Assembly: GCF_004342265.1 (NCBI RefSeq)
Contig: NZ_SMCS01000002.1
Span: 806,001 to 870,000 of the forward strand
From: Luteibacter rhizovicinus
Lineage (GTDB): Bacteria > Pseudomonadota > Gammaproteobacteria > Xanthomonadales > Rhodanobacteraceae
DNA: 64,000 bases
Reading direction: 5' to 3'
Under the pieces are notes generated by a model. It saw only the letters and a program-made list of their open reading frames with translations, was not told the origin of the DNA and ran no database searches. The position numbers and the translations under genes were made by a program. This document shows positions 41,019 to 49,021 of the stretch, one piece after another; position 1 is the first letter of the stretch; the number at the start of each line of letters is the position of its first letter.

Positions 41019-43451
41019 ATGAAAGAACGACTTTTGCGATGTCCGCTGGCAGCCGCACTGCTGCCCTTGCTAGGCACTAGCCTTGCCCTCGCCGCTACCG
41101 TGGCCTGGGCCGACGACACCGTCGATCCCGCAACACCCCAAAATGCCAGACAGCTCCAGCAAGTTGTCGTTACCGGCACCCGGTCCACTAACCGCACCGA
41201 AGCCGAATCACTTGCACCCATCGACGTGCTGACCCCCGCGGATCTCACCGCCAGCGGCAGCACCGACCTCGCCAGCGCGCTAAGTACCTTGTTGCCCTCG
41301 CTGGATTTCCCACGCCCCGCCATCAACGATGGCAACGATGCCATCCGTCCCGCCACGCTGCGCGGCCTGTCGCCCGACCAGGTGTTGGTGCTGGTGGATG
41401 GCAAGCGATATCACACCACCAGTCTGGTCAACTACAACTCGTCCGTCGGGCGCGGTTCGGCGCCTGTCGACCTCAACTCCATCCCGATCGCCGCGATCGA
41501 CCACATCGAAGTACTTCGCGATGGCGCGACCGCGCAGTACGGTTCCGACGCTATCGCCGGCGTCATCAACGTGGTGCTCAAACACGGTGGCGGCCCCGGA
41601 ACCAACAGCATCACCGCCACGGGCGGCGTCATGGACAAGGGCGACGGTGCGCAGAACGGCATACAGGGTTCTGTCGGCATTCCGCTGAGCGGTCCCGAGG
41701 GCAGCGCACCCGGCTGGGTGCGGCTGGCGTGGAACTACCAGAACGCGATGAACACCAATCGCGCCGAGAACAAGGACGTGGCCACCACCATCGCGGGGGC
41801 GCCCAATCCCAGCGGCATTCCCTACGAACGCTACGGCGATCCGGCGGTGAAGACGTATCAGATGCTGCTTAACTTCGGCTACAACCTGACGCCGAATATC
41901 GAGCTGTACGGGTATCTCAACGCAAGCAAACGCGACGTAACGTCCAACGGTTACTACCGCGCTTACAACTCGGCACGCAACGTCCCGCAGATCTATCCCA
42001 ACGGCTTCCTGCCGCAGATCATCAACCATAGCAACGACATTGCCGCCGTGGTTGGCGTCAAGGGCAAGACCGATGGCGGCTGGCGCTGGGATCTCTCGGC
42101 CGATTACGGCGAGAACAACCTGGGATTCGATATCCAGAACAGCGTCAACACCAATCTGTACAACACGCTGGGTTACTCGCCGACGTATTTCAATGCAGGC
42201 ACGTTTCGTAACAAGCAGGGTGTGGTCAACCTCGACCTGAGCAAGGATTTCAACTGGGGTTTCCTGCCCAATCCGGTCACGGTGGCTTTCGGTGGCGAGT
42301 ACCGCAAAGAGAAATACGTCATCGATTCGGGCGATCCGGATTCGTATTTCTTCGATCCCAACACGCTCATCCCGGGAACCACGACACCGTATGCCGGCGG
42401 CTCGCAGGTATATCCGGGTCTCACGCCCAGCGTTGCCGGAAATTTCGGCCGGCATAGCGAAGCGGCTTACGTGGATATGGAAACCGATCTCACCAGCAAG
42501 CTTTCCGCCGGTGTGGCCGCCCGTTACGAAAACTACAGCGATGCCGGCTCGACCCGTTCGGGCAAGATCTCCGCACGCTATCAGTTCACCGATACGTTCG
42601 CTTTGCGCGGCACTGTATCCAATGGCTTCCGTGCACCCTCCCTGGCCCAGCAGAACTACGAGTCGGTAGTGACCCTGATCCAGAACGGCCAGCTCGCGCA
42701 GATCGGTACCTTCCGTACGTCCGATCCGGCCGCCATCGCACTGGGCGCGAAACCGCTGAAACCGGAGAAGTCGACCAACTACGGTCTGGGCGCGGTGTGG
42801 CAGCCGCTCGACAATTTCAGCGCGACGCTGGACCTGTACCAGATTCGTATCTGGAACCAGATTCTCTACTCCGATCAGATTGCCGTCGATCCGACGCCAA
42901 CCAGTCAGGTCACCGGTGCACAGTTCTTCGTCAACGGCGCGACCTCGCGTACCCGGGGCGCGGACCTGCTTACCAGCTACCGGCTGGACTTCAACGACTA
43001 CGGCAAGCTCAACCTGACCTTCGGCGGCAATTACAACAAAACGAAGGTTCTCGCTGTTTCGACGCCTGCATTCGGTCGCGCCAGCCAGGGTCTGCTCACC
43101 GACGCGACACCGCACACAAAGTACGTGTTCGGTGCCGACTGGTTGTTCCACGACTTCAATCTGCACGGCAACCTGACGCGTTACGGCTCGGTAACGCGCC
43201 GTGGCGATGCACAGGATGGCAGCCAGGATCAGACGTTCTCGTCTCGATGGCTGCTGGATCTTGCCGCGAGCTACAACCTCAAGGACTGGACGTTCACCGT
43301 GGGTGCCGACAACGTCACCAACCAGTACCCGACCAAGGCTGCGCTCAACAACGTCTACGAAGACCGTGCGGACGGTCTGCAGTATTCCGCGTTGTCGCCG
43401 TTCGGTTTCAACGGCCGTTATTTGTACGGCAGGGTCACGTTCCGCTTCTGA
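41019..43451 (+). CDS. TonB-dependent outer-membrane receptor
   Basis: An 810-residue receptor with a signal peptide (PLAAALLPLLGTSLALAAT) and a mature start at about residue 32. The TonB-box region QLQQVVVTGTR (about 45-55) is followed by the plug (about 60-190: LRGLSPDQVLVLVDGKR, IEVLRDGATAQYGSDAIAGV) and a 22-strand barrel ending in GRVTFRF. It imports an unidentified substrate using TonB energy. The gene lies directly before an exported flavin amine oxidase and a cytochrome c, suggesting that the imported compound is an amine-type substrate. No N-terminal transducer extension is present. Confidence 0.95.
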   Translation: MKERLLRCPLAAALLPLLGTSLALAATVAWADDTVDPATPQNARQLQQVVVTGTRSTNRTEAESLAPIDVLTPADLTASGSTDLASALSTLLPSLDFPRPAINDGNDAIRPATLRGLSPDQVLVLVDGKRYHTTSLVNYNSSVGRGSAPVDLNSIPIAAIDHIEVLRDGATAQYGSDAIAGVINVVLKHGGGPGTNSITATGGVMDKGDGAQNGIQGSVGIPLSGPEGSAPGWVRLAWNYQNAMNTNRAENKDVATTIAGAPNPSGIPYERYGDPAVKTYQMLLNFGYNLTPNIELYGYLNASKRDVTSNGYYRAYNSARNVPQIYPNGFLPQIINHSNDIAAVVGVKGKTDGGWRWDLSADYGENNLGFDIQNSVNTNLYNTLGYSPTYFNAGTFRNKQGVVNLDLSKDFNWGFLPNPVTVAFGGEYRKEKYVIDSGDPDSYFFDPNTLIPGTTTPYAGGSQVYPGLTPSVAGNFGRHSEAAYVDMETDLTSKLSAGVAARYENYSDAGSTRSGKISARYQFTDTFALRGTVSNGFRAPSLAQQNYESVVTLIQNGQLAQIGTFRTSDPAAIALGAKPLKPEKSTNYGLGAVWQPLDNFSATLDLYQIRIWNQILYSDQIAVDPTPTSQVTGAQFFVNGATSRTRGADLLTSYRLDFNDYGKLNLTFGGNYNKTKVLAVSTPAFGRASQGLLTDATPHTKYVFGADWLFHDFNLHGNLTRYGSVTRRGDAQDGSQDQTFSSRWLLDLAASYNLKDWTFTVGADNVTNQYPTKAALNNVYEDRADGLQYSALSPFGFNGRYLYGRVTFRF

Positions 43452-43472
43452 TCGCTTCGCTCGCAGCGTCGC

Positions 43473-43496
43473 CGTTCCGGCCTGGGCCGGAGCGGT
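43473..43496 (+). promoter_or_regulatory. Intercistronic hairpin between receptor and oxidase
   Basis: CCGTTCCGGCC and GGCCGGAGCGG can pair (one wobble pair) around a 2-base tip, 22 bases after the receptor stop and about 50 before the oxidase start. No U-tract follows. It could reduce or stabilise transcripts so that receptor and enzyme are made at different levels. Confidence 0.4.
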
Positions 43497-43544
43497 GGCG
43501 TTGCCATCGAGAACGGGCGCTCTTCGACTTTCCAGAGGTGATCG

Positions 43545-45152
43545 ATGCAAGACGGTGGTAGCAATTTTTCAATGAAGCGCCGCGATCTGCTGCGCATGAT
43601 CGGCCTCACCGCCGGCAGCGCGGCCATGTATCAGGCGATGAGCAGCCTGGGATTCGCCGCGGAGTCAAAATTTAAGCAAACCACGGGATTACAGGGCGCA
43701 CCGAAAGGGGCATCGGTACTGATTCTTGGGGCCGGGATCGCCGGCATGGTGGCGGCGTACGAATTGCGGCAGGCCGGCTACAAGGTGCAGGTGCTGGAAT
43801 ACAACCATCGGCCTGGCGGGCGTAACTGGTCGCTGCGCGGTGGCGATTCGTTTACCGAAATGGGCGGTCTCACCCAGCATTGCCGTTTCGACGACGGCCT
43901 TTACGTCAATCCGGGTCCCTGGCGCCTTCCTTATCATCACCATGGCATCCTGAGTTATTGCAAGAAACTCGGCGTGCCGCTCGAGTCCTACGTGCAGGTC
44001 AACTACAACGCCTATCTGCACAGTGCGAATGCGTTCGGCGGAAAGCCACAGCGCTACCGCACGATCAACGCCGACTATCGCGGACACGTCGCGGAGTTGC
44101 TGGCCAAGGCCACGCAAGGTGGCAAGCTCGATGCGCCGGTAAGCAAGGAAGACCAGGAACTGCTGCTGGAATCGCTGCGCGAATGGGGCGCGCTGGACAA
44201 GAACTTCGCTTATGAGCGCGGCACGACCAGCAGCAATCGTCGCGGCTTCGATAAAGACCCTGGCGGCGGCCTGTCCGCACGGCCGGTTCCGTCCACACCG
44301 CTAGGTCTGAAGGATGTGCTCGGCTCGCGTCTATGGTCGAACCTTTCCGCGGGTGAAATCTACGAGTTCCAGACCGCCTTGTTCCAGCCGGTGGGCGGCA
44401 TGGGCCGTATCGGCGAGGCCTTCGGCCGCGAATTGAAAGAACTGATTCGTTACAACGCCAGGGTTACCGCGATCCAGCAGGACGACCACGGCGTCAGCGT
44501 CGCTTACGAGGACACGAACACACCGGGTCAGACGCTCAATGCCCGAGCCGACTGGTGCTTGTGCACGATTCCGCTATCTGTCCTGGCCCAGCTTCCGATG
44601 AACGTGAGCCAGCCCATGACGGATGCCATCAATGCCGTTCCGTACGCGGCATCGGTCAAAGTCGGCTTGCAGTTCAAGCGGCGCTTCTGGGAAGAAGACG
44701 AGCATATCTTCGGCGGCATCACCTATACCGATCTGCCGATCAGCAATATCAGCTATCCGAGCACGGGCTTTCACAGCAGCGGCAAGGGCGTATTGCTCGG
44801 CGCCTATATCTGGGGACTCAATGCGTATGAGTTCACCGCGATGACTCCCGAACAGCGCGTGCGCAAGGCCGTGGAATACGGCAACCAGATCCATCCGCAG
44901 TACAAGGAAGAATTCGAACATGGCGTCGCCGTGGGCTGGCATCGCTCGCCGTTCACCATGGGCTGCTTCGGCGTGTGGTCGGAAGAAGCGCGCGCCCAGC
45001 ACTACGACAACCTGTGCAAGGTCGACGGCCGTATCGCGCTGGCCGGCGAGCACGCGTCCTATCTACCTGCCTGGCAGGAAGGGGCCGTAACCTCCGCGCT
45101 CGATGCCATCGGCCGCATTCACCAGCGCGCCATGTCGGGAGCCACGGCATGA
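43545..45152 (+). CDS. Tat-exported flavin amine oxidase/dehydrogenase
   Basis: A 535-residue flavoprotein. Residues 10-40 (MKRRDLLRMIGLTAGSAAMY) are a twin-arginine signal, so the folded enzyme goes to the periplasm. The FAD Rossmann motif LGAGIAGMVAAYELRQAG has G62, G64 and G67, followed by EYNHRPGGRNWSLRGGD, which binds FAD. The C-terminal signature ALAGEHASYLPAWQEGAV contacts the flavin. These mark the monoamine oxidase/L-amino acid oxidase superfamily. NicA2 of Pseudomonas, in this family, passes electrons to a cytochrome c rather than to O2; the overlapping cytochrome gene here suggests the same. GAGG precedes the start. Substrate unknown. Confidence 0.9.
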   Translation: MQDGGSNFSMKRRDLLRMIGLTAGSAAMYQAMSSLGFAAESKFKQTTGLQGAPKGASVLILGAGIAGMVAAYELRQAGYKVQVLEYNHRPGGRNWSLRGGDSFTEMGGLTQHCRFDDGLYVNPGPWRLPYHHHGILSYCKKLGVPLESYVQVNYNAYLHSANAFGGKPQRYRTINADYRGHVAELLAKATQGGKLDAPVSKEDQELLLESLREWGALDKNFAYERGTTSSNRRGFDKDPGGGLSARPVPSTPLGLKDVLGSRLWSNLSAGEIYEFQTALFQPVGGMGRIGEAFGRELKELIRYNARVTAIQQDDHGVSVAYEDTNTPGQTLNARADWCLCTIPLSVLAQLPMNVSQPMTDAINAVPYAASVKVGLQFKRRFWEEDEHIFGGITYTDLPISNISYPSTGFHSSGKGVLLGAYIWGLNAYEFTAMTPEQRVRKAVEYGNQIHPQYKEEFEHGVAVGWHRSPFTMGCFGVWSEEARAQHYDNLCKVDGRIALAGEHASYLPAWQEGAVTSALDAIGRIHQRAMSGATA

Positions 45153-45601
45153 ACAACATGACGGCGAAACGCCCGTGGGTACGCGTGCTGTGCGGCACGG
45201 TCCTGCTGTGTTGCGCGACATCGCTGTATGCGCAGTCATCGGACAATAAGTACTACACGCCCGGAAACCTGGGCTCGGCCAATGGCGAAGCGATCTTCCA
45301 AAGTATCTGCCAGGGCTGCCATATGCACGACGCCAAAGGTGCGCAGGGCGCGGGAACCTATCCGGCATTGACCGGAAATCCCCGTCTGATTTCGCCGCAG
45401 TACATGGCCGCGGTCATTCTTAACGGACGCCGCGATATGCCGTCGTTCGCGATGGGTGGTGGCGACGGGGACCGCTTCCTCGACGACACCAAACTCACCG
45501 ATGCGCAGATTGCCGAAGTGATCAATTACGTGCGGACGCATTTCGGCAATCCGTATACCGACCGCATCGGCACCGCCGAGGTCGCATCCATGCATCGTTG
45601 A
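45149..45601 (+). CDS. Periplasmic c-type cytochrome, overlaps the amine oxidase
   Basis: A 150-residue mono-haem cytochrome with a signal peptide (VLCGTVLLCCATSLYAQ). The haem motif is CQGCH at residues 54-58; M97 in RRDMPSF is the likely distal ligand. AMGGGDGDRFLDDTKLTDAQ, then IAEVINYVRTHFG is the usual C-terminal helix of class I cytochromes. The start codon overlaps the oxidase stop as ATGA, a sign of tightly coupled, near-equal synthesis. I infer that it takes electrons from the flavin enzyme and passes them to the respiratory chain. Confidence 0.93.
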   Translation: MNNMTAKRPWVRVLCGTVLLCCATSLYAQSSDNKYYTPGNLGSANGEAIFQSICQGCHMHDAKGAQGAGTYPALTGNPRLISPQYMAAVILNGRRDMPSFAMGGGDGDRFLDDTKLTDAQIAEVINYVRTHFGNPYTDRIGTAEVASMHR

Positions 45602-45610
45602 GGGGCAAGT

Positions 45611-45635
45611 AGCCCGGAACGGGCGATTCCGGGCT
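45611..45635. terminator. Hairpin between the cytochrome and MipA-like genes
   Basis: AGCCCGGAA and TTCCGGGCT are perfect 9-base arms with a 7-base loop in the 40-base gap between two convergent genes. No U-tract follows; probably a bidirectional terminator or 3' end protector. Confidence 0.6.
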
Positions 45636-45641
45636 CACGCG

Positions 45642-46520
45642 TCAGAAAACGTGGACGTATCCCACCACAAGGCGTGACTGGGTCGATGTGTCGACGAGTG
45701 GGCTTCGGGTTATCTCGCTGCCCAGATGTTCGACGGCCGCATCGACGAATACCGAATCGCGCGGAGCGACATGCCAGGCGGCTCGCATGCCGGCTTCGAC
45801 ATTGACTGTCGCGCCGGGACGATAGGCCGGGCGATCCGGACGCGCTTCGTCCGGCCGGACGCCAAAGTAGTAGTTCGTATATTTGCCGTCGAGGCTGATG
45901 GCCGCGAGCCTTGGCGTCATCTGGAAACGACCGTAGTTGAACGTTCGCTCCATGGTCAGACTGACCGTCATTGCTTTGCTATAGCCAGACACGTCGCCCG
46001 TCCATTCCGCGATGACATTCATCCATGGCGATCGCCATGTCGCGGACCCACCCATCCAGAATTTGTCGCGCCGCGGGGCCATACCGGCAAGAACGGGTGA
46101 GTCCGACGCGCGATAGCCGTCCCGCGACAACCGTGCAGTGAAGGCAAAAGCGATGGGGCCCGTGGGCGGAAGCATGAAACTGGCAGCCGGGCCGTACACG
46201 CTGACCCACTTGCTGTTGTAGATCAGCAACGGAATAACCCAACGCTGCGGACTGAATCGACGGTACGGCTTCTGGATGGCGATGGCGCTCACGCCCCATC
46301 CCCAACGAACGGCTTGCGTCTCGGTGGCATCGTCGGCCCAGGCCACGCGAGCGGGGATCATCGCCAACGCCAGCAATATCGCCAGCGTCGGCAGCGGCTG
46401 CTGGATTCTCGTTGTCAGTGGCAGTTCCGACGACGGTGTCCCGTCCCGTCGCATGGCGACGGGTGGCATTCGGGGGTCGATACCCATGGGACCGGATCGA
46501 TGCGCGAGTACGGTGTTCAC
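45642..46520 (-). CDS. MipA/OmpV family outer-membrane protein
   Basis: A beta-barrel protein, up to 292 residues. A hydrophobic signal (LPTLAILLALAMIPARVAWA) lies about 45-65 residues into the frame, so the true start may be one of the internal Met codons (46487, 46469 or 46454) rather than the GTG at 46520. The mature part has GWGVSAIAIQKPYRRFSPQR, then VIPLLIYNSKWVSVYGP, typical of MipA/OmpV proteins, and ends in the barrel signature GYVHVF. It lies 3 bases after the lipoprotein gene and is probably co-regulated by the divergent TetR. Confidence 0.85.
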   Translation of the reverse strand: MNTVLAHRSGPMGIDPRMPPVAMRRDGTPSSELPLTTRIQQPLPTLAILLALAMIPARVAWADDATETQAVRWGWGVSAIAIQKPYRRFSPQRWVIPLLIYNSKWVSVYGPAASFMLPPTGPIAFAFTARLSRDGYRASDSPVLAGMAPRRDKFWMGGSATWRSPWMNVIAEWTGDVSGYSKAMTVSLTMERTFNYGRFQMTPRLAAISLDGKYTNYYFGVRPDEARPDRPAYRPGATVNVEAGMRAAWHVAPRDSVFVDAAVEHLGSEITRSPLVDTSTQSRLVVGYVHVF

Positions 46521-46523
46521 GTA

Positions 46524-47180
46524 TCAGTCGAGCCTTGCCACCAGATCTTCCGCCCCTTTCCGGATGCCGGTTTTCGAAGCGGTCAACGCGCCGATACTGG
46601 ATTTGACGTTCATGGCATTCGGATATTGCTTCGCGACATATGCAGCCAGCAGCCGGTTCGTCGTCGAATCGTAGATTTCGACGGCATAGCTGACCGAGCC
46701 ACCCATCAGGCCTTCCTTGCCGCGTATGGACTGAACCACGTTGTACGGGCCGCCGCCGAGATCGAACTTCGTAAAGGTACCCAGGAACTGCTTGGTCGGC
46801 TTTGCACCGGTGAGCGTGAGCTCGATGCGGAGGCTGCCTGGACCCGCACGGTGCGTCGTGCCGAACTTGCTCTGCAATGCCTCGCTGAACTGCGCGCGCA
46901 TGTATTCGGCCAGTACGCGTTTGTCGTCCTCCGACATATTCTCGAACTGGTTGTCCTGGCCGTGGTAAATGGCAACAGAGTCGACGACGGCACTTCCGTA
47001 CCGGCTCCAGTCCGTCGCGGAGGTGTATTCGTACGGAATGCGTCCGGACGGGTTACTGCTTGGCTGCAGCCTTGTCGATGACGCCAGTTCCGAATAGGGG
47101 ATCGGCCGCGTGGCGGCGCAGCCCCCAAGCCAGAGCGACGTGGCGGCCAGCGCCACCGTGTACATGATTGTGCGGTTCAT
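46524..47180 (-). CDS. DUF3313 lipoprotein
   Basis: A 218-residue lipoprotein with lipobox WLGGCAA (Cys about 21). The DUF3313 pattern is visible: LQPSSNPSGRIPYEYTSATD, ALQSKFG, AGPGSLRIELTLTGAKPTKQ and GGSVSYAVEIYDSTTNRLLAAY. The family is of unknown function and often sits beside transport genes. The start at 47180 has AAGGA 7 bases upstream. A 7-base-stem hairpin (47289-47307) lies in the upstream region. It shares a control region with the divergent TetR. Confidence 0.9.
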   Translation of the reverse strand: MNRTIMYTVALAATSLWLGGCAATRPIPYSELASSTRLQPSSNPSGRIPYEYTSATDWSRYGSAVVDSVAIYHGQDNQFENMSEDDKRVLAEYMRAQFSEALQSKFGTTHRAGPGSLRIELTLTGAKPTKQFLGTFTKFDLGGGPYNVVQSIRGKEGLMGGSVSYAVEIYDSTTNRLLAAYVAKQYPNAMNVKSSIGALTASKTGIRKGAEDLVARLD

Positions 47181-47288
47181 TGTGCTGTCCTTGGGATCGG
47201 GAGACGTTGGGTGGGTTTGGCGCTGTCTTGCCGTGCTGTATCCACGCGCGGACGAATGCGTTTCGTCGACGCGGGCAAGCCTTCGGCG

Positions 47289-47307
47289 CAGCCCCTTTAC
47301 GGGGCTG
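47289..47307. promoter_or_regulatory. Small hairpin in the shared control region
   Basis: CAGCCCC and GGGGCTG form a 7-base stem with loop TTTAC between the DUF3313 start and the TetR operator. On the minus strand it would be in the mRNA leader of the lipoprotein gene, if transcription starts near the operator. Confidence 0.35.
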
Positions 47308-47328
47308 ATACAATTAAGTTTTAACAAA

Positions 47329-47343
47329 ACCGTACAGTACGGT
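47329..47343. promoter_or_regulatory. Palindromic TetR operator candidate
   Basis: ACCGTACAGTACGGT is a perfect 7-base dyad with a single central base, in the AT-rich centre of the divergent region, 72 bases before the TetR start and 149 bases before the lipoprotein start. Such dyads are typical TetR binding sites; autoregulation together with control of the DUF3313/MipA operon is likely. Confidence 0.8.
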
Positions 47344-47414
47344 ACATTATTGATATCGCGCTTTTGGCTTGTCAAGCAAAAGCGTACACCCCGGTTCACT
47401 TACGAGAGGTAGGG

Positions 47415-48032
47415 ATGAAAGTTCGGACAGACACCAAGCGGGCATCTATCGTGGAAACGGCCGCGGAGCTCTTTCTGGAGCTGGGTTACGAGCGGACGTC
47501 CATGAACGAACTGGCCAAGCGGCTTGGCGGGTCGAAGACGACGCTGTACGGATATTTCGAATCCAAGGAACAGCTCTTCGAGGCCGTCGTCCGGACATTC
47601 GCTACCGGTCACCTGGCCGAGGCCGCGCACGGCATGCAGGTGAACCATGTCGATGTGACGGAACTTCAGACGACGTTGCTTCGCTTCGCCGAGCGCATGC
47701 TCCGGGTGTTGACCGACGACGCGCGCGCCATGGCCTGCTACCGCATGGTGCTTGCGGAGGCGGGTCGTTCCAACGTCGGGCAGATGTTCTATGAGGCTGG
47801 TCCGAGCGAGGCGGTGTCGACGGTGGCCGAGGTGTTGGGCGCCGCGATGAAGCAAGGCATCCTTGCCAAGCACGATTCGCTCGTCCGCGCTCATCAGTTG
47901 CTGGCACTCATTACCGCCGAGATACAGCCACGGCTTTATGACCCGGAACCCTCGCCCATGGAACGTCCGGCCATTCGCCGCTTGACCAAACGCGCCGTCG
48001 ACATGTTCCTTGGCGGTGCGCTGCCGCGGTAA
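47415..48032 (+). CDS. TetR family regulator
   Basis: A 205-residue regulator. The N-terminal HTH (about 8-55) reads KRASIVETAAELFLELGYER, then TSMNELAKRLGGSKTTLYGYF, followed by a variable ligand-binding domain of the AcrR C-terminal type (QTTLLRFAERMLRVLTDDAR). GAGAGGTAGGG precedes the ATG at 47415. It is divergent from the lipoprotein/porin pair, and a perfect palindrome lies between. Ligand unknown; a drug or solvent-type signal is usual for this group. Confidence 0.93.
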   Translation: MKVRTDTKRASIVETAAELFLELGYERTSMNELAKRLGGSKTTLYGYFESKEQLFEAVVRTFATGHLAEAAHGMQVNHVDVTELQTTLLRFAERMLRVLTDDARAMACYRMVLAEAGRSNVGQMFYEAGPSEAVSTVAEVLGAAMKQGILAKHDSLVRAHQLLALITAEIQPRLYDPEPSPMERPAIRRLTKRAVDMFLGGALPR

Positions 48033-48045
48033 GGTGCGTCGACTT

Positions 48046-48609
48046 ATGACAGGAAGCAACCAGCAAATGATCGTCGACGGGCAGCTCGATAGCGTCGAAG
48101 GCAATCTCGTCCGCGGACGATTGGGCGAATCCGCCCGACTGTATCGCTTACGTATCGACGGCCGTTGGTATTTTTGTACGGCCAGCCGTTTCGCCAGCAG
48201 CAAAGAGGCCGGGACGGTATTGCGCCATGTCCGGTTGCCGATGCGGGTAACGGCGGCTACCCATGTCTCCCACGGTCGCGGCGGCCTGTACTGGCTCTAT
48301 ATCCACGACACGGGCGACGCGCTGGAACCGGCCACGTTCAAGCGAGCGGGAATATCCCTGCTGTTTATTCTGCTCGCCGCGTTGCTGGGGCTTGCATTGT
48401 TTTTCGGCTGGCCCTGGATCAACCGATTGCCAACGTTTGCTTTCGCCGTTTTGTTGCCGGTAACGCTCGCGCTGATGATTGCGGCACTCGCCAGCACGGT
48501 GTTCGCGGTGTTCGGAATGGCGGATATCGTCAGCCTCCTTCGGCCGCGTCGTGTGCGCGCCTATCGCGCCTACCTGAATTTGCGGAAGGCACTCACCCAT
48601 GCCAATTGA
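48046..48609 (+). CDS. Two-helix membrane protein, unknown
   Basis: A 187-residue protein. An N-terminal soluble part (GQLDSVEGNLVRGRLGESAR, YRLRIDGRWYFCTASRF) looks like a small beta-fold, followed by two helices (ISLLFILLAALLGLALFFGW and FAVLLPVTLALMIAALASTV) and a basic end (RPRRVRAYRAYLN). No family is recognised. AAGGTG precedes the ATG at 48046. Its last 11 bases overlap the next gene, so the two are co-translated. Confidence 0.75.
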   Translation: MTGSNQQMIVDGQLDSVEGNLVRGRLGESARLYRLRIDGRWYFCTASRFASSKEAGTVLRHVRLPMRVTAATHVSHGRGGLYWLYIHDTGDALEPATFKRAGISLLFILLAALLGLALFFGWPWINRLPTFAFAVLLPVTLALMIAALASTVFAVFGMADIVSLLRPRRVRAYRAYLNLRKALTHAN

Positions 48610-48985
48610 GCTGGTCAATGTCGGCGGAACGGTCGCCAGAGTGCGGGATCGCACCGTGGGCATCGAGGGAGGGACAAGCACGGGAGATGCTCCGTCCTAC
48701 GTTACAACCCGGTACTTCAACGAAATCGAGATCGACGTAAGCGAGTCGGCGACACCTCTGGCCGTGCTGGCTCGCTGGCCCGACCGCCTGTTTCTCCAGA
48801 ACGGCGATCGCATCGTAACCGCCGGCAACCATGAGCAAGGCAAATTCCAGGTACTGGCCCTGTGCAACCTGACGGATGGCTCGAACTACCTGTTCAGCGG
48901 CTCGCCTTCGCGGCGGCGAAAACTCAAGCGTATGTTGGCTCCGCTCTTGCCCAACGGCACGGCGGAGCATTGGTTGTCTGCTTGA
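48599..48985 (+). CDS. Small soluble protein, unknown
   Basis: A 128-residue protein: MPIELVNVGGTVARVRDRTVG, then a beta-strand rich centre (SESATPLAVLARWPDRLFLQNGDRIVTAG) and a basic end (SPSRRRKLKRMLAPLL). It may have a fold like the N-terminal part of its upstream partner (both have an RLG/DGR-type strand pair), but this is weak. The two genes overlap by 11 bases and probably form a pair of interacting proteins. Confidence 0.68.
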   Translation: MPIELVNVGGTVARVRDRTVGIEGGTSTGDAPSYVTTRYFNEIEIDVSESATPLAVLARWPDRLFLQNGDRIVTAGNHEQGKFQVLALCNLTDGSNYLFSGSPSRRRKLKRMLAPLLPNGTAEHWLSA

Positions 48986-49021
48986 AAAGAGGTGACTTCG
49001 GAAAACGGACACATAGAAGCT

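Noticed and set aside
41280-43550. 756-codon open frame opposite the TonB receptor
   Set aside because: Antisense shadow of a well supported receptor; no domain, biased composition.
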